Below the pieces are notes generated by a model that was not told the DNA's origin, ran no database searches, and was given only the letters and a program-made list of their open reading frames with translations. A DNA stretch of 64,000 nt, from the NCBI RefSeq assembly GCF_002886045.1, contig NZ_CP025791.1, positions 2,743,001-2,807,000 on the forward strand, read 5' to 3'. Positions 1 to 7,764 of this stretch are shown piece after piece. This stretch comes from Flavivirga eckloniae. Lineage in GTDB: Bacteria > Bacteroidota > Bacteroidia > Flavobacteriales > Flavobacteriaceae. Both the position numbers and the translations under genes were made by a program. How positions within the stretch are numbered: position 1 is the first letter of the stretch; each line of letters starts with the position of its first letter.

Positions 1-2068
1 GGACGGTATCGTCGACTATAATTCCCAGTGTCATCCCAAAAACAATTACCATACCTGTGTTTATTTGTGCTTTATAAAGTGCCCAAATACCAAAGCCAAC
101 TAAAACTGGTGTTACATTTGGAATAATACTTAGCAAGCCAAGTTTAAAGTTTCTTAAAGCCAGCATTAACACTAAAGAGATTAATATAAGCGCGATAATG
201 TTTCCTTTAAGCATGCTATCTGCTTGCCTGAATCCTAATTTAGAAAACATCAATGTTGGGCTTACCCCCATGGCATGCATAGCTTGTGGCGTATTATCCC
301 GTAACCAATCTTCACCTCTTTTCGAAAAGGCAATCATCTCGGTACTATTAATATTATCTACAGTTACGGTTACTCTGGTTTCAGATTTATCGACATTAAT
401 TTGATTGTTAAGATCTAGTCCGAAAGGTAAAGACAACTCGTAAAGCAATAAGTATTGGGCTGCTTCGTCTCTGTTATCTGGAATGCGGTAGAAACTTTCG
501 TCGTCTCCGTGCATCGATCTGTTAACACGTCTGGCCACTTCGCTAAAAGCATTAACATGTATTACTTCTGGCTGTTCGTTAAGCCAATCTTCGAAGGCAT
601 TTAAGTGTTTAAGATATTCCGGATTATTAATACCGCCACTTTCTCCACTACTAATAGAGTATTCAACATTATAAATACCGGTTAGATTATCTTTTATATA
701 ATCGGTATCGGTTCTAAAGGCGATACTTTCATCAAAATAATTTATAAATTCATCGTTAAACGTATTGTTGGTAGCGAGATAGGTGAGTCCTCCAATAACT
801 ATAACCGAGATAATAGACAGCCTTACTGGTTGTTTCACCACAAAGTTCCCTAAACCGACATACCAATTTTTACGTACTTTGGTTTCTTCTTTTTTAACTT
901 TGGATTTAACTGGAAAGATTGCCATTAATGCTGGTAATGTTGTGGTAGAGTATAAGAACGCCATGGCCATACCAAAGGCGGTAATGTTACCTAAATCCCA
1001 AAACGGAGGTACATCGCCAAAATTCATGGTTAAAAACCCGATTACTGTAGTTAAACTTGTAATGAATACAGGCATGAAATTTAGTCGAATCGCTTCTTTT
1101 AAAGCATCAACTTTATTAAGACCATCATTACGCATTTTTTGAAGCATGGTAACGAGTATATGAATACTGTCTGCAACGGCCAACGTAAGAATCATGGTAG
1201 GGAATACGGCAGAAGGCGGCGTCATTTTTATACCCATAATACCAACAAAACCAACAGCACTTATTATAGAAAACAATACAACAACCAATGTTGCGAGGGT
1301 ACTCCAAATGTTTCTGGTTAAGATAAATGTGGTTATAATAACTATGATAAGCATAATCATGGTTAAACCCATATCGTTCTGAGACGCTTCAAAGAAAGCC
1401 GTGTTCATAGGAATTAAACCTGAAGTGTGTACTTCGAAATTCGGGTGCTTTTCCTTAAATTCAGCAATCATATTTCTAACAAAAGGCGTTACTTCTCCAG
1501 GAATTTCATTTATGTTTTCGCCCGGAAGCCTTACGGTTATATTTATAGCTGTTACACTCCCTTTTTCGTTAAGAATCCTGTTAACAAGAAGTGGTTCTTT
1601 TAAAGCTTTTTCCTTGATCTCTAAAATCTCGGCTTCTGTTTTTAAGGACGATTCATACGATAAATCATCAACATATAAATCGTCTCCATCGGCACTTGTA
1701 TGCTGAAAGTTGGTTACTGCATCCACTCTCGAAGAATAAGGGGTGTTCCATGATTCTGCAGTTAACTCTTCAATAGCTACAAGATTTTCTTTTGTGAAAA
1801 TGTTGCCATTTGATGGAGACAATACTAAAATAACATTATCATCCTTGGTGTATTTTTCCTGTAAGGCATCAAAAGCCTCTAATTCTGGATTCGACTTACT
1901 AAAGAAAACATGGTAGTCGCCATCGAATTCCATATTGCCCTGAGAGCCTAATCCCATGGCCAGTACTAGGGTTGCCAATAATATAGGCCATTTAAATCTT
2001 ATTACGAAGTTGGCCCAACTCCTGGCAAAAACATTTGTGGCACTTTGAGCCTTTTTAATTGCATTCAT
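1..2068 (-). CDS. MMPL/RND-family exporter, N-terminal part (3' end outside window)
   Basis: Reading leftward from the ATG at 2066-2068 gives an open frame to the window edge, about 689 residues. An N-terminal membrane helix (about residues 24-42) is followed by a long periplasmic region. Near the edge there is the sequence LGIIVDDTV, which matches the conserved TM4 D-D motif of RND/MMPL proteins. Known family: proton-driven inner-membrane exporters of lipids and hydrophobic compounds; the single-polypeptide shape fits the HAE3/MMPL group. The gene lies 168 bp downstream of a TetR gene on the same strand, with two TetR-type palindromes between them, so repression by that TetR is inferred. Substrate unknown. 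Plus-strand open frames across this region are shadows. Confidence 0.9.
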   Translation of the reverse strand, partial: MNAIKKAQSATNVFARSWANFVIRFKWPILLATLVLAMGLGSQGNMEFDGDYHVFFSKSNPELEAFDALQEKYTKDDNVILVLSPSNGNIFTKENLVAIEELTAESWNTPYSSRVDAVTNFQHTSADGDDLYVDDLSYESSLKTEAEILEIKEKALKEPLLVNRILNEKGSVTAINITVRLPGENINEIPGEVTPFVRNMIAEFKEKHPNFEVHTSGLIPMNTAFFEASQNDMGLTMIMLIIVIITTFILTRNIWSTLATLVVVLFSIISAVGFVGIMGIKMTPPSAVFPTMILTLAVADSIHILVTMLQKMRNDGLNKVDALKEAIRLNFMPVFITSLTTVIGFLTMNFGDVPPFWDLGNITAFGMAMAFLYSTTTLPALMAIFPVKSKVKKEETKVRKNWYVGLGNFVVKQPVRLSIISVIVIGGLTYLATNNTFNDEFINYFDESIAFRTDTDYIKDNLTGIYNVEYSISSGESGGINNPEYLKHLNAFEDWLNEQPEVIHVNAFSEVARRVNRSMHGDDESFYRIPDNRDEAAQYLLLYELSLPFGLDLNNQINVDKSETRVTVTVDNINSTEMIAFSKRGEDWLRDNTPQAMHAMGVSPTLMFSKLGFRQADSMLKGNIIALILISLVLMLALRNFKLGLLSIIPNVTPVLVGFGIWALYKAQINTGMVIVFGMTLGIIVDDTV

Positions 2069-2086
2069 TTTTAGTGATTTTAATAG

Positions 2087-2098
2087 TTGACCAGTCAA
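2087..2098. promoter_or_regulatory. TetR-type operator, promoter-proximal
   Basis: TTGACCAGTCAA has two perfect 5-bp arms (TTGAC/GTCAA). It begins 19 bp upstream of the exporter start codon and matches the core of the larger palindrome at 2199-2220, so it is read as a second binding site of the same repressor. Confidence 0.6.
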
Positions 2099-2198
2099 TT
2101 ATATATTATGTATATGTAACGGATCTTTGGTTAATAATTAATGTTTGTATTTAAGACGTTTTATAAATTTATAATGGGGACAAAAAAATTATATTTTT

Positions 2199-2220
2199 TA
2201 TAGTTGACCGGTCAACTATA
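2199..2220. promoter_or_regulatory. TetR-type operator, 22-bp perfect palindrome
   Basis: A perfect 22-bp palindrome with core TTGACCGGTCAA lies between the TetR stop codon and the exporter start. Perfect palindromes of this size beside a tetR gene are typical TetR operators. The position implies control of the exporter promoter. Confidence 0.75.
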
Positions 2221-2236
2221 TATATTTTAAAAAAAT

Positions 2237-2833
2237 TTATCGAAATAATATTTCGTTAACCATAATCCTAAAATTATCAATTGGTTCTGCACTTTTTGTT
2301 TCTTTCATACTAATCATCGACCCTTTTCCTGCATCCTCAATAAAAGCGGCAAGAACTTCTGCTTTTGTCGTATTCTTTATTTCTCCTAAATCCTGGGCTT
2401 CCTGTATAACTTCTGTAATTGACGATATTATCATTTGCGCTTTTGCTAATATAGCCGTTCTTATGTTTTCATTATGTTCCGCCATTTCACTACTAAGATT
2501 ACAAGCCATACATCCCTTTTTGCAATTCATTTCTTCTTTTAGCATGTGTAATCTATGCTCGTAAAAATTTAAAAGACGTTGTTTGGGAGCAATAGAGGTG
2601 TCTCTTAAAATATCTCTTGAAGGTCCAAAATGAGCATCAAAATATTTATCTATAGCCTTTACAGCAAAATCTTCCTTAGAGTTGAAATAAAAATAAAACG
2701 ACCCTTTTGGTACATCGGCTGCTTTAACAATATCGTTAACACTGGTAGCATTATACCCTTTACTCCACAGAATCTCTATTCCTTTTTCTAAAAGGAAGTC
2801 TGCTTTAGCATCGTGTTTAACAGTTTTAAGCAT
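2237..2833 (-). CDS. TetR/AcrR-family transcriptional repressor
   Basis: A 198-residue protein of normal TetR length. The N-terminal helix-turn-helix lies around residues 28-52 (NATSVNDIVKAADVPKGSFY), the standard TetR DNA-binding motif followed by YFYFNSKEDF. The C-terminal ligand domain contains GCMACNLSSEMAE (about 107-119), a pattern seen in the LmrA/YxaF/AcuR-like branch. The gene lies directly upstream of the exporter and on the same strand, with palindromic operators in the gap, so it is inferred to repress the exporter and respond to an exported hydrophobic ligand. Weak inverted repeat upstream at 2857-2872 may allow autoregulation. Ligand cannot be told from sequence. Confidence 0.92.
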   Translation of the reverse strand: MLKTVKHDAKADFLLEKGIEILWSKGYNATSVNDIVKAADVPKGSFYFYFNSKEDFAVKAIDKYFDAHFGPSRDILRDTSIAPKQRLLNFYEHRLHMLKEEMNCKKGCMACNLSSEMAEHNENIRTAILAKAQMIISSITEVIQEAQDLGEIKNTTKAEVLAAFIEDAGKGSMISMKETKSAEPIDNFRIMVNEILFR

Positions 2834-2856
2834 AAGTTTTAATTTCGAAACAAAAA

Positions 2857-2872
2857 TATGACCACTCGTCTA
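2857..2872. promoter_or_regulatory. Possible TetR autoregulatory site
   Basis: TATGACCACTCGTCTA has short GAC...GTC arms with flanking TA and lies 24 bp upstream of the tetR start codon. It is much weaker than the 2199-2220 palindrome and its spacing differs, so the call is tentative. Confidence 0.3.
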
Positions 2873-2921
2873 GTAAATCCAAATTTTAAATGTTAAAATT
2901 TTTGTAAACGCAAAAAAGGCA

Positions 2922-3061
2922 GCCTGAAAAAATGTCATTCAGAGCGGCTCGTGCTGAGCGTAGTCGAAGCAAGCGAAGAATCTTATTAAGTTAAAGAGAT
3001 TCTTCAGTTGCTCCTCCCTGTCTGCCGACAGGCAGGCTTCTGAATGACACCTTTCTCAGGC
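2922..3061. repeat. Nested palindromic intergenic repeat
   Basis: Concentric inverted repeats: GCCTGA/TCAGGC (2922-2927, 3056-3061), TGTCATTCAGA/TCTGAATGACA (2933-2943, 3039-3049), GAAGAATCT/AGATTCTTC (2975-2983, 2997-3005), plus a local CCTGTC/GACAGG stem near 3018-3032. It folds as one long hairpin between tetR and the cupredoxin-like gene. A diverged relative lies at 45583-45695. This kind of CATTCAG-bounded element is dispersed in flavobacterial genomes. Confidence 0.75.
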
Positions 3062-3093
3062 GTCCTTTCGCTATTAATTAATCAAAAAACGTC

Positions 3094-3465
3094 CTACTTT
3101 ACTGTAAGGGTGTATTGTGGCGTTGGGTTTAACGGACAGAAATAAACATACTCTCCTTTTGTTAACTTAGTAACATTACTTTTTTCAACCTTACCATCTT
3201 TAACAACTGCTGTTACATATGCTGTTTTTATATGATTCTCTGGTTTACTGGCATCTTTACCTTTTGGTACTAACACTAAGCCTACCTCTTTAGCAGCATG
3301 GTTGTTAAATATTTCAAAAACATAAGATCCTTCGCTTAATGTTAATGCTTTTTGAGTAAACTCTCCTTTTGTTTGCTCTAGCGATACTGTTTTTACTGTA
3401 CTCTGTGCATTAGTATTTATTGTGAATGCCAATGCTATTACTAAAATTGAAATGATTTTTTTCAT
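3094..3465 (-). CDS. Secreted cupredoxin-like protein
   Basis: A 123-residue protein with a clear signal peptide ending at about residue 20 (NTNAQ), so it is exported. The body resembles the small cupredoxin fold: a beta-rich chain with NHAAKEVGLVLVPKG (the position of the first copper-ligand histidine) and a final strand pair YFCPLNPTPQYTLTV that carries the cysteine. The usual second histidine and methionine of a type 1 copper site are not visible after the cysteine, so copper binding is doubtful. It follows the AhpD-like gene on the same strand, separated by a strong hairpin at 3488-3551 that probably attenuates or ends transcription. Function unknown. Confidence 0.7.
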   Translation of the reverse strand: MKKIISILVIALAFTINTNAQSTVKTVSLEQTKGEFTQKALTLSEGSYVFEIFNNHAAKEVGLVLVPKGKDASKPENHIKTAYVTAVVKDGKVEKSNVTKLTKGEYVYFCPLNPTPQYTLTVK

Positions 3466-3487
3466 AATGTTTTGTTTTTATGTCCCC

Positions 3488-3551
3488 TCGAGCGCAGTCG
3501 AGAGGTTAGTGTTAATTTTTAATACGTTAAATAGGTCTCGACTGCGCTCGA
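3488..3551. repeat. Inverted pair of TCGAGCGCAGTCGAGA repeats
   Basis: TCGAGCGCAGTCGAGA at 3488-3503 and its exact reverse complement at 3536-3551 form a 16-bp stem with a 32-base loop. The same 16-mer occurs once more at 36769-36784. The pair may act as a transcription attenuator between the AhpD-like and cupredoxin-like genes. Confidence 0.75.
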
Positions 3552-3568
3552 CCCGACATTGTTTTTAA

Positions 3569-4117
3569 TTACCCTGCTACAGTTTCCAATGGTTGTGCTA
3601 CCGGGAAATCTACAGGTATTTGTGTTGTTTGGTGTAAGTAATTCGAAATTGTTTTATCACCAACTAAAGAAATTGTGTCTACTAAATTTCCTTTGCTATA
3701 CCCTGCGTTAAAGAAATTTTCTAAAACTGCCGCCTCAGTCTTACCTCTGTTTTCTGTTATGTTTTTTGCTAATTGCGCTAAAGCGTTTAATTTATGATCG
3801 AATGATGCATATCCTGCTCTTAATTCTAAGATTTGCTCGTCGGTAAATCCGTTCATTTTTCCAATGGCAGTATGCGCAGATAAACAGTAAACACATTGGT
3901 TTACTTCGCTTACAGCTAAATTAACCACTTCTTTTTCTTTTGCAGATAATGATGTTTTTGCATTCGAAAAGGTTAAATAATTCTCTAACGCCGTATCGCT
4001 ATGTGCATAGGTAGCGTATAAGTTTGGTACAAAACCTAATGCTTTGTTTAAATTATCGAAAATAGCTTGATTGTTTTCGCTTACTTCTTCTCTTTTTGGT
4101 ACATTAAATGTGCTCAT
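3569..4117 (-). CDS. AhpD-like carboxymuconolactone decarboxylase-family protein
   Basis: A 182-residue all-helical protein of the CMD/AhpD superfamily. Residues 75-82 carry CxxCxxxH (C75, C78, H82 in CVYCLSAH), the redox-active AhpD signature, inside the conserved context EVNQCVYCLSAHTAIGK. Known members are alkyl-hydroperoxidase-like thiol peroxidases or reductants of peroxiredoxins. The gene lies downstream of an AraC regulator on the same strand, a pairing that suggests inducible peroxide or xenobiotic response. The real substrate is not known. Start chosen at the ATG after an AT-rich leader. Confidence 0.88.
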   Translation of the reverse strand: MSTFNVPKREEVSENNQAIFDNLNKALGFVPNLYATYAHSDTALENYLTFSNAKTSLSAKEKEVVNLAVSEVNQCVYCLSAHTAIGKMNGFTDEQILELRAGYASFDHKLNALAQLAKNITENRGKTEAAVLENFFNAGYSKGNLVDTISLVGDKTISNYLHQTTQIPVDFPVAQPLETVAG

Positions 4118-4509
4118 AATCTTAATTTTTAAATATCTATTTTTTTATTAAATCTTGTTGTTTGTAATTCTGGTACAAAGTTGCAACCATATAAAAGGTT
4201 ATACCATGTAAGTTCTTCCTTTGTAGTTGTCGATTTTTCCCTTTGTTATTTTAAAGCGTGATATGACCGTCTACATAAGGCCTTTCGGCATCACAATAAA
4301 AGTCATGAATATGCTTTTGCTCGCAATGCGTTTTAGGACTTATAGTGTTAAGCCTCTTTTTTCTGTTATTACTGAATATTTTTATCAAATTGAAAATTGA
4401 AATATGTTTTAAATCCATAACTTATACTGTTTAAATTATACAGTACAAAGATGCGTTATAACTTGGCGTTATAAAATGAATGGATTTCCCGGAAGCTTGT
4501 CAATTCTTC
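4118..4509. other. Intergenic region between AraC and AhpD-like genes
   Basis: 392 bp without a convincing gene. It is AT-rich and should hold the leftward AhpD-like promoter. A 21-bp inverted repeat lies at 4425-4445. Nothing else stands out. Confidence 0.6.
4425..4445. promoter_or_regulatory. Inverted repeat downstream of araC gene
   Basis: TACTGT and ACAGTA (4425-4430, 4440-4445) are perfect 6-bp arms around a 9-base AT-rich spacer. The site lies between the AraC gene and the AhpD-like gene and could be a regulator site for the latter. Tentative. Confidence 0.3.
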
Positions 4510-5358
4510 CTAAGAAGCAGATTTAAGCTGTTTTTTAAAATCTGATGGGGATAGCGAGGTGTGTTTTTTAAACAACCTGCTTAAATGTGAAGCGTCTTCG
4601 AAACCAATTTCAAAAGCAATTTCTTTGGCTGTTTTATCGGTGTAGACCAATAAGCGTTTTGATTCAAGAATAAGACGTTCGTGAATAATCTTTAACGGAC
4701 TCGTATTTAATTTCGCAAATGTATTGGATAAAGTTTTTGGTGATTTAAAGAGCTTATCTGCATAGAAGCCCACGCTGTGCTCTTTTCTAAAATGAGATTC
4801 AACCAGAACATTAAAGCTTCTTAATAATTCTACTTTTGAATCTTTAACTCCTGGTACAGTTTCGGCATTATCCTTAGCCTTAAGTATACGCGTGCTTTTA
4901 ATAATAAATCTTGCCATAAGCATTCGCAGCATTTCTGCCTGAATGTTATCCTTGGTTTCTAACTCATCAACAAATATCTCATGAAGTATATTAAATTTGC
5001 CCCGTTCCTTTTCGTTTAAATGAATAAGAGGCATATGTTCATTCCCGAAAAATAGTAAACCTGCGCAACCCACCTCCCGGTCATGGTCTTTAATGCAATA
5101 AAATTCCCTGTTAAATTGGTATACAATTAAGTCCTCGCCCTCAACAAATTGCAAATATTGAACATTAGTTAATGCCAAAACGCTATGAGGTTCTATAGAG
5201 AAAGGAATACTGTCTACTACTATTTCTGCTTTAGAATCTTTGGTTCTAATAAACATAAATAGTTCTACTTGCTTAGTTTTTTTATACGATTCTAAAAGCG
5301 ACTCATTGCCTACTTTTAAAATAGCGTCGGTGGAAAACTCAGAGAATACTTGTGTCAT
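4510..5358 (-). CDS. AraC-family transcriptional regulator
   Basis: A 282-residue protein with an N-terminal cupin-like sensing part (about 1-160) and a C-terminal double helix-turn-helix (about 185-280). The second HTH has the signature AFEIGFEDASHLSRLFKKHTSLSPSDFKK. This arrangement is typical for AraC regulators that sense small molecules. It is encoded upstream of, and codirectional with, the AhpD-like and cupredoxin-like genes, so regulation of those is inferred. It marks the left border of the cassette array: its start at 5358 and the array point away from each other. Confidence 0.9.
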   Translation of the reverse strand: MTQVFSEFSTDAILKVGNESLLESYKKTKQVELFMFIRTKDSKAEIVVDSIPFSIEPHSVLALTNVQYLQFVEGEDLIVYQFNREFYCIKDHDREVGCAGLLFFGNEHMPLIHLNEKERGKFNILHEIFVDELETKDNIQAEMLRMLMARFIIKSTRILKAKDNAETVPGVKDSKVELLRSFNVLVESHFRKEHSVGFYADKLFKSPKTLSNTFAKLNTSPLKIIHERLILESKRLLVYTDKTAKEIAFEIGFEDASHLSRLFKKHTSLSPSDFKKQLKSAS

Positions 5359-5446
5359 GTTTACATAGGTCTCAATTAAAACAAAAACATTACAATCTGT
5401 TGTAGTTAATTCCTTAAAAAATCTATTATCTTAGTACGTCTATAAT

Positions 5447-5476
5447 AGATATATAGTTAATATTAACTATATATCT
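5447..5476. repeat. 30-bp perfect palindrome at the left edge of the cassette array
   Basis: A perfect 30-bp palindrome (14-bp arms, centre AATATT, ends AGATATATAG/CTATATATCT) lies 2 bp left of GTTAGCACC (5479-5487), the first cassette boundary. TATCTTTG at 5472-5479 also matches the Bacteroidota -7 promoter box. It could be an entry site (attI-like), a collapsed attC hairpin or a regulator site. Confidence 0.7.
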
Positions 5477-5491
5477 TTGTTAGCACCAATT

Positions 5492-6280
5492 ATGAAACCG
5501 AGTACATCAATAATATTTTTGCTTCTATTTGGGTTGTTTTATTCTTGCAATGAAAAATCTGAAAATAAGAAAGCGGAATTTGTTGAAAGCAAATTATTTG
5601 GTAACGTAAAAAGCATAGAAACTAAAACTTTTGAAAATGATACTTTAAAATCAAGAGTATTGGAATTTTATACAGAAAGTGGAATAATTGAGAGAAAAGA
5701 AACATATTTTGAACCTAATTTATCTTCAATTATAAGATACCAAGAATATGATGATAAAAACAGATTGGTAAAAGAACAAATTGTTACTGACGGAGATTCG
5801 ACTTTCTCAAGTAAATATTACTACAATAGTCTTGGACTTGAAAAAAAGGAGGAATATTACTTAAATAAACTTCAAACAATTACGGAATTCAAAATGGATA
5901 GCGCAGGAAAAACGATTGAAAAGAAATTTGGATATGTCGAGACAGATGGATTTAGGAATTGGAAATATGAATATCCTAATGAAAATATAACTCTTATAAA
6001 GGAATTTTTTAAAAGTAATTCACCTGAAAAAATAACTGAATTGAAACTTATTCCTGAAGAAAACAAAAAGGTTTTGACGAAAAAATATTTATTTCCTGCT
6101 TCAGAGACAAAAGAAATTTTCTATCACGACAGTTTAGGAAATTTAAAGAGAAAAGAAAAATTTTATAATGGAGAACTGAAAGAAAGCTTAAGTTTTGAAT
6201 ATAAATTAGACTTTGAAAAGAATTGGATAATCTCAGAAAACGGATTGACTAAAAAAGAAAGAATTATAAAATATTATTAA
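5492..6280 (+). CDS. Cassette 1: lipoprotein with repeated strand-turn motifs, unknown function
   Basis: A 262-residue protein when started at the ATG at 5492, which lies 13 bp after the cassette boundary GTT. An upstream in-frame TTG (5477) would start before the boundary and is rejected. The signal peptide ends in a lipobox LFYSC (Cys 19), so it is a predicted lipoprotein. The rest is a series of about 20-residue units rich in Tyr, Lys and Glu (for example YYNSLGLEKKEEYY), resembling the YD/MORN-like beta-hairpin repeats of secreted Bacteroidota proteins. No catalytic motif seen. No relation to the next gene is evident. Confidence 0.75.
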   Translation: MKPSTSIIFLLLFGLFYSCNEKSENKKAEFVESKLFGNVKSIETKTFENDTLKSRVLEFYTESGIIERKETYFEPNLSSIIRYQEYDDKNRLVKEQIVTDGDSTFSSKYYYNSLGLEKKEEYYLNKLQTITEFKMDSAGKTIEKKFGYVETDGFRNWKYEYPNENITLIKEFFKSNSPEKITELKLIPEENKKVLTKKYLFPASETKEIFYHDSLGNLKRKEKFYNGELKESLSFEYKLDFEKNWIISENGLTKKERIIKYY

Positions 6281-6290
6281 ATAAATAACA

Positions 6291-6424
6291 GGTGCTAACA
6301 ATGGCTATATGTAATTGCTTGTTCTCGCCTACTTCTGAAAATCCTCGCGGATTTTCAGTTTGGTGTGTGCTTGCAAAGTTAATTGCTAACCCACGCAACT
6401 ACTCTTAGCCGAGCCGTTAGGCAC
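6291..6424 (+). repeat. attC-like site 1
   Basis: 134-bp imperfect inverted repeat. The left box GGTGCTAAC (6291-6299) is the exact reverse complement of GTTAGCACC at the start of cassette 1 (5479-5487). Left arm GGCTATATGTAATTGC pairs with right arm GCAACTACTCTTAGCC, and an inner perfect 10-bp hairpin (CTGAAAATCC/GGATTTTCAG) spans 6335-6358. The right box GTTAGGCAC (6416-6424) starts the next cassette and fits the integron GTTRRRY consensus. Confidence 0.75.
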
Positions 6425-6437
6425 AAACAAGGTATGG

Positions 6438-6480
6438 TAAAGGCACATAGTTTACAGAGTTAAAGGGACATAGTTTACAC
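6438..6480. repeat. Tandem terminal-repeat copies at the left IS end
   Basis: TAAAGGCACATAGTTTACA (6438-6456) and TAAAGGGACATAGTTTACA (6461-6479) repeat with a 23-bp period. The inner one is taken as the IS end; the outer may be a second transposase-binding site or the scar of another insertion. Confidence 0.6.
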
Positions 6481-7737
6481 TTTTTTAGGTTGTAATTTGA
6501 GATAAAAATCAAATTATCATGCCTTGGAAAGCAACTACAACTATGGAACAAAAAATTGAATTTATCTGTGAATGGAGAACTGGGAAATATACCATCACAG
6601 AATTATGCAAAAACTTTGAAATCTCAAGACCAACAGCCTACAAGCTGATTTCCAGATTCGAAAATCAAGGTTATGACGGTCTAAAAGAGCAGTCAAGAGC
6701 ACCCAGGGAACATCCTAACGCTACGGGTGAGAATATTGTTAAAGCTATTATTAAATTAAAGGCTAAATATCCACGTTGGGGAGCTAAAAAAATCAGAATA
6801 CTTTTGTTTAACGATTTCAATAAAGAAATAGTTCCTTCTGTGGTTACTGTCCACAACATACTCAAGAAAAATGGTCTGGTCTGTCCTCAAAAACGAATGA
6901 GAAGGGTCAAACCTGTGTTCCCTATTTTCGACCCCAAATCATGTAATGAAGTATGGAGTGCAGATTATAAAGGAAAGTTTTTAATGGGCAATAAGATCTA
7001 TTGTCACCCGCTAACCATTGCAGATTCCAAAAGTCGTTTTTTGTTTACGGCTAAAGGGCATTATAAGGAAAACTTAAAGTCTGCTAAAACTGAGTTTACA
7101 AAGGTCTTTAGAAAGTATGGTATGCCTAAACAAATCCATACAGATAACGGTAGCCCCTTTGGTTCTGTAAGAGCCATCCAACGCTATACCCAACTCTCTT
7201 ATTGGTTTATTGAACTTGGGATTACCCCTGTGTTTTCTGACCCTGCCCACCCTGAGCAAAACGGAAGGCACGAACGCATGCACCGTGACTTAAAGGCGGC
7301 ATGTGCCAGACCTTCTGCTTATGATCTAAAAGCCCAACAACGCAGATTAAACCATTTTGTAAAGGAATATAATCACATAAGACCCCATGAGGCTTTAGGC
7401 ATGAAAACACCCGCTTCTGTCCATAATTTTGAGACCAGACCTTTTCCCGAAAAAACACCTCTCTTTGATTATGATTTAGACCATAAAGTTCTTAAAGTAA
7501 CTCAAAACGGAGCTATCAGATGGAGGTCCTATTATTGGGTATATTTAACAAGTGCTCTAAAAGGTAAATATGTAGGAATCCAAAATCTTGGTAACGGTAT
7601 TTGGAAAGTGTTTTACAGAAACGTATTTTTAGGTTTCTTTAATGAAAATGAATTAAGAAATAAAAAAACTAACATAAGGTTAGAAACTAATTTAGTGTAA
7701 AGTCTAATCTTTAACTTGTGTAAACCATGTCTCTTAA
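6460..7737 (+). mobile_element. IS481-type insertion sequence inside cassette 2
   Basis: About 1278 bp bounded by imperfect inverted repeats: TTAAAGGGACATAGTTTACA at 6460-6479 and the complement of TTAAGAGACATGGTTTACAC at 7718-7737 (17 of the first 20 positions agree). It holds one transposase gene filling most of the element. No clear target duplication could be read. It lies just right of the cassette boundary GTTAGGCAC, so it inserted into the 5' end of an existing cassette. Confidence 0.8.
6519..7700 (+). CDS. IS481-family DDE transposase
   Basis: A 393-residue transposase. An N-terminal helix-turn-helix (about residues 25-55, ITELCKNFEISRPTAYKLI) is followed by a second DNA-binding segment and an RNase H-like DDE core: D149 in VWSADYKGKF, D209 in HTDNGSPF and the glutamate of NGRHERMH near residue 252. 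This order and spacing fit the IS481 family. The catalytic residues and full length are intact, so the element may be active. Minus-strand open frames inside it are shadows. Confidence 0.92.
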   Translation: MPWKATTTMEQKIEFICEWRTGKYTITELCKNFEISRPTAYKLISRFENQGYDGLKEQSRAPREHPNATGENIVKAIIKLKAKYPRWGAKKIRILLFNDFNKEIVPSVVTVHNILKKNGLVCPQKRMRRVKPVFPIFDPKSCNEVWSADYKGKFLMGNKIYCHPLTIADSKSRFLFTAKGHYKENLKSAKTEFTKVFRKYGMPKQIHTDNGSPFGSVRAIQRYTQLSYWFIELGITPVFSDPAHPEQNGRHERMHRDLKAACARPSAYDLKAQQRRLNHFVKEYNHIRPHEALGMKTPASVHNFETRPFPEKTPLFDYDLDHKVLKVTQNGAIRWRSYYWVYLTSALKGKYVGIQNLGNGIWKVFYRNVFLGFFNENELRNKKTNIRLETNLV

Positions 7738-7764
7738 CGAACAACAAACTTTAAACAATAAATA

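Noticed and set aside
198-1706. Several plus-strand open frames
   Set aside because: They lie opposite the intact MMPL exporter frame, which has the family motifs.
6671-7458. Minus-strand open frames inside the IS
   Set aside because: Shadows of the transposase gene with intact DDE residues.
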